Shown piece after piece: positions 26,867-32,809 of a stretch of 32,809 nt of DNA. The translations under genes and the position numbers were made by a program. The number at the start of each line of letters is the position of its first letter. Positions within the stretch are counted from its first letter, which is position 1. The notes under the pieces were generated by a model. The model saw only the letters and a list, made by a program, of their open reading frames with translations. It made no database searches and was not told the origin of the DNA. Origin of the DNA: Verrucomicrobiota bacterium (lineage in GTDB: Bacteria; Verrucomicrobiota; Verrucomicrobiia; Limisphaerales; JADLHS01); the NCBI GenBank assembly GCA_008933055.1, contig WBXK01000009.1, forward strand, positions 1 to 32,809, given 5' to 3'.

Positions 26867-28781
26867 GTTTCTTCAGTTTCAGAGAATCTTCGGCATTCTT
26901 CAAGGTTTCCGGGCTCACCGTGATTTTGTAGCCACTTCCCACCGCTGTCTCTCGAGCAACATCCCAAATAAGCTCTCGTTCCGAGCTAAACGTCGCACCC
27001 GATGCCTTGATTTGGGGATTGCCGAATAATTTCAGCATTTTGTCACCATTGGTAAAAATTGCGCGATCACCAGTCGCGATTCTGTCTGCCCGCGTCAGGC
27101 GCACGCCGCCGCCTGCATATACCTCAGCAAGCTTGTTCGTCGCGTTGCCGGCGGTCGCGGTAAGGGTCTGTGACGTCATTTTTACATGGGTGTTTGGGCC
27201 ATTGGTCACGCCCACGATGCCTTTTTCATAAACCACATCCCGGCGTGCCTGTAACGACTCGGCGTGACGCTTATCCGTCGCGAGGCGTACCTCCAGCTCC
27301 GACGTAAGCAACCGGCTTTCTCCTCCCGTGTGAGGTAATTCGCGCACCTCCACACCGCCGGAAAACTTCCCAAGCCGATCCCGGAGTCGAAAGTTTTGAG
27401 CGACAATCTGCGCGCGTTCCGATGTGGAATTGGTGTTTGCTCCGGGAAATATCCCAAGCAACGACCCGCTGCCAGCCGAAAACGGAAATGCGACTTCCAC
27501 GTCGTTTTCAGCAAGCACTTCTTTTGTCAGAGTCCACATCGTCACACGCGTCGCCTTACCTTGAATCTCACCCTTGACGAAGCGTGGGTTGCCAGTGAAT
27601 ACCACTTTGTTGTCCAGCTTGGTATAATCAGCGCGATCTGATTTGATTGTCGCCCCGCTGTTCTCGAGAGTCACGTTGCCCGTGGCAGTCGAGAATCCTT
27701 CTGGCGAATCCTGCGCGGGCTGCTTGCCTTCCAATTTATCACACGTGAGTTGGTTCGTCTCGTAGTTGATGCGCACCTTTCCCTCGGCCAATAGTTGGTC
27801 ACCACGTTTGATGAAACGATCGGCAAAAAGTGTCACGATGTTTGTGTCGATGAATTTTGAGGATGTATTCGTGGCGCTCAACAGTCCACCCGCCGCCCCC
27901 AGTGCACTTTGAGGCATCTGCAACCTCACTTCACCTGTGGCATCAATGTTGGTGTTGCTCAACCAGACTGTCATCCGCTCTGCATTTCCAGAGTAGCCGT
28001 TGAAACTCCACCCAGCATCTCCCACCAGATCCACGCGCTGTTCCGCTTGCCGGAATGACCCGCGTCGAGCGGATGCATGTCCAGTTTTTGATTTGCCGTC
28101 GACCTTAAGACCGCCCTCCGCTTCGATCAGATCAAATAAATTGGTATTGCTGCCGGAGCTCAATGACCGCGTGCCCCGAGTAGCGTTCGTCCGGGCGGTC
28201 ACGGTCAGCACGCCGCACGTGAACACCTGATCTGCATCCTCACCACGAACATTTCCGTGAAAAACTCCGCGCTCCATGGTGTCGTTGTATTCAAACCAGC
28301 GAGACGTGATGACCAGCGGTGAAGTTCTGTTCGCCGGGTTTTCGATCACAGCATGAACATTGTTTGAGATGATCAGAAGGTTTTCCTTTTGCTGAAAGCT
28401 AAAGCCATCGCCTTCGATACGGGATCGCCCATCCCCCGTCTTCACCATCACATGCTGCTGAGAATTCAACAGACGCGCGGGTTCATTGTACAGGCAATAC
28501 GTAGACTCGATCTCAACTTGTTTGACTCCTTGCTTGGTGAACGTCGTAAGATGCGGCTGCATGACTTGATATTGTTTGCCAGGCAACTCAACAGCCTCTT
28601 TGCTCGTCAGCTTCATTTCCATCTGGGCGAAGTGCGGCGCCGGATAATATTTACTGCCATTGAAACCTCTTATGACCGCCGGTGACGGCGTTTGCGAGAA
28701 AGAAGCAGCAGGCATCAACCAAAGTAAAACAACAAACAACCCACATTCAACACTCATCATCCAATCACGCCTGACGCGCAT
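26841..28781 (-). CDS. Large periplasmic LptC/LptA (OstA)-like protein
   Basis: About 646 residues with a signal peptide (MRVRRDWMMSVECGLFVVLL then PAASFSQ). The first 200 residues (FAQMEMKLTSKEAVELPGKQ, VIENPANRTSPLVITSRWFE) resemble an LptC-type beta-taco. They are followed by several OstA-type repeats with the D/N-G and A-x-R/D-x-A-x-Y/F rhythm, for example FADRFIKRGDQLLAEGKVRI, ATGNVTLENSGATIKSDRAD then YTKLDNKVVFTGNPRF, and the last repeat YAGGGVRLTRADRIATGDRA. Known LptA and LptC are about 190 residues each, so this appears to be a fusion or expansion forming the periplasmic bridge. The start is uncertain: 28793 and 28832 are alternatives, the latter lying in a repeat. It overlaps lptB by 26 bases. 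Confidence 0.8.
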   Translation of the reverse strand: MRVRRDWMMSVECGLFVVLLWLMPAASFSQTPSPAVIRGFNGSKYYPAPHFAQMEMKLTSKEAVELPGKQYQVMQPHLTTFTKQGVKQVEIESTYCLYNEPARLLNSQQHVMVKTGDGRSRIEGDGFSFQQKENLLIISNNVHAVIENPANRTSPLVITSRWFEYNDTMERGVFHGNVRGEDADQVFTCGVLTVTARTNATRGTRSLSSGSNTNLFDLIEAEGGLKVDGKSKTGHASARRGSFRQAEQRVDLVGDAGWSFNGYSGNAERMTVWLSNTNIDATGEVRLQMPQSALGAAGGLLSATNTSSKFIDTNIVTLFADRFIKRGDQLLAEGKVRINYETNQLTCDKLEGKQPAQDSPEGFSTATGNVTLENSGATIKSDRADYTKLDNKVVFTGNPRFVKGEIQGKATRVTMWTLTKEVLAENDVEVAFPFSAGSGSLLGIFPGANTNSTSERAQIVAQNFRLRDRLGKFSGGVEVRELPHTGGESRLLTSELEVRLATDKRHAESLQARRDVVYEKGIVGVTNGPNTHVKMTSQTLTATAGNATNKLAEVYAGGGVRLTRADRIATGDRAIFTNGDKMLKLFGNPQIKASGATFSSERELIWDVARETAVGSGYKITVSPETLKNAEDSLKLKKHELRAKPT

Positions 28782-28835
28782 GCCTTGATGCATTGAGCCT
28801 TGGATATTGAATGTTGGATGTTGATTGTTCATAAC
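28735..28835. repeat. Imperfect inverted repeat of CAACATTCAA-type at the start of the LptA-like gene
   Basis: On the plus strand 28735-28768 reads as CCCACATTCAACACTCATCATCCA; the complementary strand of 28803-28835 reads CAACATCCAACATTCAATAT. The two arms are therefore related, inverted copies of the same CCAACATTCAA word, separated by about 35 bases. They cover the candidate start codons and the signal-peptide region of the gene. Confidence 0.4.
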
Positions 28836-28850
28836 GCCTGACGGACTTAA

Positions 28851-29666
<816 letters not shown>

Positions 29667-29672
29667 GTCGCG

Positions 29673-29792
29673 TTGTAGCAGTCAGCCGCGCGAAAGTAAA
29701 TCGCGGCGAGGGCTTCAGAGTGCGGCTTATCTGGAAAACCAACCACAGCGTGTGGCAGTTCGGAAGCTGTCGAGCAACGTCAAACGCTGTGG
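29673..29792. repeat. Structured intergenic repeat-like region between the HAD gene and kdsA
   Basis: The 159-base gap holds GCCGCG (29685-29690) paired with CGCGGC (29702-29707), and CCACAGCG (29743-29750) paired with CGCTGTGG (29785-29792). The left end begins TTGTAGC, like the palindrome at 31393. No gene is visible. It may be a decayed palindromic element or a regulatory leader of kdsA. Confidence 0.4.
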
Positions 29793-29825
29793 CTCATCTC
29801 CGCGACACATCCGTGCTCCAGCATC

Positions 29826-30440
29826 TCAAACCACCCCAAGCTTCTCCAGAGCCATCCGCGACTTCGCAGGATCAGACTGCAAGATCGTCTGCCAGCCGCG
29901 CGCGGCGCCGGCTGCAATGTTCTCAGGTCGGTCGTCGAGATAGACGATGTCTGCACCGCGTTTGCCGGATATTTTTTCTAACGCTTCGTAAATCTTGGCT
30001 GCGGGTTTCATCGCGCCGACCTCATGGCTGTAGATGTAGCCATCGAAGTTCGCGAAGAACGGAAACGCCCGCTGGATGTGTTCGACGGCGAGATCGTTCG
30101 TGTTCGAGAAGATGTAAGTCGGAAACCCGTTGCGCCGGATCGCAGCGTGAAGCGCGGTCATCTCCGGCATCTCGGTGAAAATGTCCGCGAAGAATCCACT
30201 GAACTCCACGATACCGCCGTGATAACCAGTATGTTTGCGCACCGTCTCAAAAAATTCCTGCCGCGTCATCAGCCCCGTTTCGTAGCGAAACAACAGCGGC
30301 GTTTGATCGAGAAACTTTTGCACCTCGGCAGCTGGCAACGTTGACTTCGCTGCGAGTCGTCGCCCGGCGATGGAGTAATCAAAGTCCACGAGCACTTTGC
30401 CGAGATCGAAGACGACGATGGAAGGAGTGGTCGAAGGCAT
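29826..30440 (-). CDS. HAD-superfamily hydrolase, YihX-like
   Basis: A 204-residue haloacid-dehalogenase-fold phosphatase. Motif I is FDLGKVLVDFD with nucleophile D12 and Gly at the position (14) where most HAD phosphatases have the acid-base Asp. Motif II is SNTND, motif III the Lys in GAMKPAAKIYE, and motif IV YLDDRPENI. The DxG form with these other motifs matches the YihX subgroup, whose E. coli member acts on alpha-glucose-1-phosphate. The ATG at 30440 was chosen; the frame extends 22 codons upstream into the preceding gene. It follows the small membrane protein after 4 bases. Confidence 0.88.
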   Translation of the reverse strand: MPSTTPSIVVFDLGKVLVDFDYSIAGRRLAAKSTLPAAEVQKFLDQTPLLFRYETGLMTRQEFFETVRKHTGYHGGIVEFSGFFADIFTEMPEMTALHAAIRRNGFPTYIFSNTNDLAVEHIQRAFPFFANFDGYIYSHEVGAMKPAAKIYEALEKISGKRGADIVYLDDRPENIAAGAARGWQTILQSDPAKSRMALEKLGVV

Positions 30441-30444
30441 TTTA

Positions 30445-30783
30445 TTAAGGTAGAGATTTCTTGGATTTCTGGCAGTACAAATAGAAGCAAAGAACAGAGA
30501 GAACAATAAGTGGCAGCAACCAGAAAATCACCACGACTTGAACTGCGTCTCTGGTAGCTAGAGCACCTTTGATCCATTCATCGCCCGGAGTCTGTCCGAG
30601 GCTTACCATTTTTCCCTCAGCCATTCTGTGTGGTGCTAAACTTCCTGCCAAAGCCAACAACGAACACACAAACGAAAACACCAAGCAAGAGGCAACTCGA
30701 AGACCCAAGTTAATCTTTCTGACAAACAATCCCAAGAGAACAACTGTGGCGAACAACAGTGGGATGAGTAGTCGAGTGTTCAT
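30445..30783 (-). CDS. Small hypothetical membrane protein
   Basis: A 112-residue protein with three hydrophobic segments (LLIPLLFATVVLLGLFV, VASCLVFSFVCSLLALAGSL and VVVIFWLLPLIVLSVLCFYL) and a basic C-terminal end (CQKSKKSLP). Between segments 2 and 3 is a soluble stretch around MVSLGQTPGDEWIKGAL. I do not recognise the family. It is packed between recR (7-base gap) and the HAD gene (4-base gap), which supports it being a real gene of the same operon. Confidence 0.65.
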   Translation of the reverse strand: MNTRLLIPLLFATVVLLGLFVRKINLGLRVASCLVFSFVCSLLALAGSLAPHRMAEGKMVSLGQTPGDEWIKGALATRDAVQVVVIFWLLPLIVLSVLCFYLYCQKSKKSLP

Positions 30784-30790
30784 CGGGCGT

Positions 30791-31387
30791 TCAGTGCATC
30801 TCTCGCCGACCTTCCATCGCGCGACTTAATGTGAGTTCGTCGGCGTATTCAAGCCCACTGCCCGCGGGCAGTCCGTAGGCGATGCGGGAAACTTTCAGGC
30901 CGGCACGCGCGAGCCGCTTCGCGAGATAATTGCTCGTGGCATCGCCCTCCACATCCGTGCCAAGTGCGATGACGATCTCCTTGATCGGCTCGACCGTGAG
31001 CCGCTTTTCCAATTCTGCGATCTGCAAATCTTCCGGCTCGATGCCGTCGAGCGGAGAAATCTTGCCGCCAAGAACGTGGAACTTGCCGTGATAGGTGCCG
31101 GACTTCTCGATGCTCAAGATGTCCACCGCGCGTTCGACCACGCAGATCAGCGAACCATCGCGTCGCGCGTCATCGCAGATGGAGCAAGGAGATTTTTCCG
31201 TCAACGCACCGCAAGTGGTGCAGAACTGGATGCGTTCGCGCGCCGTGACGATGGCGTCGGCGAGATGCTTCACCATGCCGGACTCCGCCTGCACGATGTG
31301 CAACGCCACGCGCTCCGCCGAGCGCGGCCCGATGCCCGGCAACTTGGCAAGCGCGGCGATCAGTGTGGTGATGGAGTTGGGGAGCAT
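30791..31387 (-). CDS. recR: Recombination protein RecR
   Basis: Works with RecO (and RecF) to load RecA at gaps. It is 198 residues, normal length. The N-terminal helix-hairpin-helix is LAKLPGIGPRSAERVALHI, the four-cysteine zinc site is CTTCGALTEKSPCSIC and the Toprim domain starts ICVVERAVDILSIEKSG. The final third, ALGTDVEGDATSNYLAKRL, carries the Toprim acidic motif, followed by KVSRIAYGLPAGSGLEYADE. It lies downstream of dnaX and ybaB in the classic order; a palindrome fills the 67-base gap to ybaB. Confidence 0.97.
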   Translation of the reverse strand: MLPNSITTLIAALAKLPGIGPRSAERVALHIVQAESGMVKHLADAIVTARERIQFCTTCGALTEKSPCSICDDARRDGSLICVVERAVDILSIEKSGTYHGKFHVLGGKISPLDGIEPEDLQIAELEKRLTVEPIKEIVIALGTDVEGDATSNYLAKRLARAGLKVSRIAYGLPAGSGLEYADELTLSRAMEGRREMH

Positions 31388-31392
31388 GTTGG

Positions 31393-31453
31393 TTGTAGCG
31401 GCGGTCTATGACCGTCGCGTAATTATTCCGGCGCTCACAGAGCGCCGCTACAA
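31393..31453. repeat. Cloverleaf-like palindromic element between ybaB and recR
   Basis: The ends TTGTAGCGGCG (31393-31403) and CGCCGCTACAA (31443-31453) are perfect inverted copies. Extended over 27 bases the arms match at 21 positions around a TAATTAT centre. Each arm also folds alone: CGGTC-TAT-GACCG on the left and GGCGCTC-ACA-GAGCGCC on the right. The whole can form a three-way junction. The form fits a REP-type mobile palindrome. Confidence 0.75.
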
Positions 31454-31454
31454 A

Positions 31455-31766
31455 TCAGCCAAACCCCGGCAAGCTCATGCCCGCTGTCACTTTGCCCATC
31501 TCGGCGTGGGAGATTTCCTTGGCTTGAGCGAGTGCTTGGTTCGTTGCGGTGAGAATCATGTCCTCGACGATTTGCGCGTCGCCGGGATTGAGCGCCTGCG
31601 GATCAATCTTGATCGCGGCGAGCGAGCCATCGCACTTGGCGGTGACGCGCACCGCCCCGCCGCCGCTCGTGGCCTCCACGGTGCGGACGGCGAGTTGCGC
31701 CTGGATTTCCTTCATTTGCTGCTCCATTCGTGCAGCCTGCTTTTTGATTTGAGCGATGTTGAACAT
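31455..31766 (-). CDS. ybaB: YbaB/EbfC-family nucleoid-associated protein
   Basis: A small DNA-binding dimer, 103 residues, usual length. It begins MFNIAQIKKQAARMEQQMKE with the conserved amphipathic helix, followed by EATSGGGAVRVTAKCDGSLA and IKIDPQALNPGDAQIVEDMI, the family core. The C-terminal helix is AQAKEISHAEMGKVTAGM. It lies between dnaX and recR as in many bacteria, though a lipoprotein gene separates it from dnaX here. Confidence 0.95.
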   Translation of the reverse strand: MFNIAQIKKQAARMEQQMKEIQAQLAVRTVEATSGGGAVRVTAKCDGSLAAIKIDPQALNPGDAQIVEDMILTATNQALAQAKEISHAEMGKVTAGMSLPGFG

Positions 31767-31855
31767 GGGAAGTGGTATTTGCGTTTAACGGTCAAACTGG
31801 ACAGTAGGAAACTGTCGCAGCCGTGTAGTTTGTTTCACGATTTTTCCTATAATCT

Positions 31856-32350
31856 TCACGGCTTCGCCAACTTTTCTAAATACTCTTTTCTAGCGACCCC
31901 AAACGACGTGAACTGTTTGCCATCGCCAGTAAGACACCAGCTATAAGTCAAACCAGCACCTAATTGTTCTACCTCATACCACGCTTGGATGGACTTTGAT
32001 TTGCCGATTGTGTTGGTAGCAATTTGATTTGTGAGCTTGCCGAAGGCTGTAGTTAGGTACGATTGAAGTTGATTGAAGCAATCCCCCTCAACATAAACAG
32101 AGAGAGTGTCAGCATTTTGCTTGTATCGCCAAGTGGACATCAACTGCGGCAAGTCATTCGTTTGTTGAAAGCGAATCCCCAGCTTGGGTGTGTGCTGAAG
32201 AATAAATGCGCCTAAGTTTCCTGTCTCTTGTGTGTAGTCGCGGAAGAAATTTTTCGGCTTTGAACATCCAAGAAACCCAAGAACAAAAGTTAGGAACGCC
32301 AACGTGGGAACTAAGCGTGGTCGGCGTTTGATGGCTAAATGAAACCTCAT
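31856..32350 (-). CDS. Hypothetical lipoprotein
   Basis: A protein of 164 residues beginning MRFHLAIKRRPRLVPTLAFL, with a hydrophobic stretch to TFVLGFLGC, where C29 fits a lipobox (F-L-G-C, slightly off consensus). The mature part (for example YTQETGNLGAFILQHTPKLG, LPQLMSTWRYKQNADTLSVY and IQAWYEVEQLGAGLTYSWCL) is not a family I recognise. A GTG two codons upstream overlaps the dnaX stop. The tight link with dnaX suggests cotranscription, yet such a lipoprotein is not a usual member of the dnaX-ybaB-recR group. Confidence 0.75.
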   Translation of the reverse strand: MRFHLAIKRRPRLVPTLAFLTFVLGFLGCSKPKNFFRDYTQETGNLGAFILQHTPKLGIRFQQTNDLPQLMSTWRYKQNADTLSVYVEGDCFNQLQSYLTTAFGKLTNQIATNTIGKSKSIQAWYEVEQLGAGLTYSWCLTGDGKQFTSFGVARKEYLEKLAKP

Positions 32351-32352
32351 TT

Positions 32353-32809
32353 TCACGCCCTCACATCCACAATCGTTCCCTTAAAAACTTCCAGTGCTTT
32401 TTGGATCAGCGGATCGTTCTTGAAATCATCCTTGTTGAAAGGCACGGGCGCAGACGGCTTTTCCTTGGCTGCGGGTGCGACAGGTTTTGCGGCGGATGCG
32501 TTCGCTATTTTTGGCGTGGCGGCTGGCGCGGCAGTCGGGACAACTGTGGGCGCAAGCCGCGTGCGACCAGCGGGTGCGGCGGCTTTGATAAATTTGATCT
32601 GCGAGTTCGGATATCCAAGTTCCGTCAACTTGGTTTGGATGATGGCGTGGTTCTTCGAGTTATCCACAAGGCCGCGATGGTCATCAAACTCAGGATCAAA
32701 CCCGATGATGAACACGCCTTTCTCAAACGACACCGGATGCGCTTCGAGCAGATAGGTGCGCATGAACGGACTCACGCGCCCGGCGGCATCCACGAGTTGC
32801 GACCAGAGA
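32353..32809 (-). CDS. dnaX: DNA polymerase III subunit gamma/tau, C-terminal part (partial)
   Basis: The 3' end of a gene that enters from the right edge, 151 residues plus the stop. The visible frame reads LWSQLVDAAGRVSPFMRTYL then LEAHPVSF and KGVFIIGFDPEFDDHRGLVD, which is like the C-terminal clamp-loader/tau domain of DnaX. After an Ala/Pro/Lys-rich linker come residues around KNDPLIQKALEVFKGTIVDV, the usual DnaX tail. The link to ybaB-recR downstream strongly supports the name. The ATPase domain is outside the window. Confidence 0.85.
   Translation of the reverse strand, partial: LWSQLVDAAGRVSPFMRTYLLEAHPVSFEKGVFIIGFDPEFDDHRGLVDNSKNHAIIQTKLTELGYPNSQIKFIKAAAPAGRTRLAPTVVPTAAPAATPKIANASAAKPVAPAAKEKPSAPVPFNKDDFKNDPLIQKALEVFKGTIVDVRA

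Overview
The window is a bacterial chromosome segment, most likely from a Verrucomicrobiota member (Pedosphaera/Limisphaerales-like). This is inferred from the unusual EF-Tu switch I region, the LptA-like/lptB/hprK/HPr gene order, the DUF4912 plus GH57 gene pair, a secretin-N-like repeat protein and abundant short palindromic repeats. No 16S rRNA gene is present, so the placement is an inference. Lipid A/Kdo export and synthesis genes show a Gram-negative envelope.

Layout. (1) Positions 1-93: start of a membrane sensor protein running off the left edge, then the terminator of the rpoBC operon. (2) 390-13624, all minus strand: a large transcription/translation block, read from a strong promoter at 13596-13624 as tRNA-Thr, tuf, tRNA-Trp, tRNA-Ser, secE, nusG, rplK, rplA, rplJ, rplL, rpoB, rpoC. 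Its junctions carry clear RNA structures: a terminator-like hairpin after tuf, a GGGGC repeat before secE, interlocked inverted repeats before rplK, and hairpins before rplL and rpoB. (3) 13625-18134: a loose region with decayed genes. It holds a coding remnant with internal stops, a frameshifted secretin-N-like exported protein, an intact exported beta-propeller-like protein, a PfkB-type sugar kinase and a frameshifted membrane protein. (4) 18135-21224, plus strand: a DUF4912 protein with a Lys/Ala/Pro-rich tail, followed by a GH57 alpha-glucan branching enzyme. (5) 21221-24668: tcdA (minus), a Gfo/Idh/MocA oxidoreductase (plus), a palindromic element next to a dead RAYT transposase, and rnhB (plus). 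(6) 24731-29666, minus: kdsA, a very large LptC/LptA-like protein, lptB, hprK and HPr, joining Kdo/LPS export genes to a phosphorylation switch. (7) 29826-32809, minus: dnaX (3' part), a lipoprotein, ybaB, recR, a small membrane protein and a YihX-like HAD phosphatase, with a cloverleaf-like palindrome between ybaB and recR.

Most genes are core functions with expected motifs. The features most worth a second look are the RNA structures at the joints of the ribosomal/RNA polymerase operon, the DUF4912-GH57 pair, the fused LptC/LptA-like protein beside HPr/HPr kinase, and the palindromic repeats, one of which sits by a RAYT remnant and appears to have left an arm inside the DUF4912 gene. I found no CRISPR array, integrase, complete insertion sequence or defence system.
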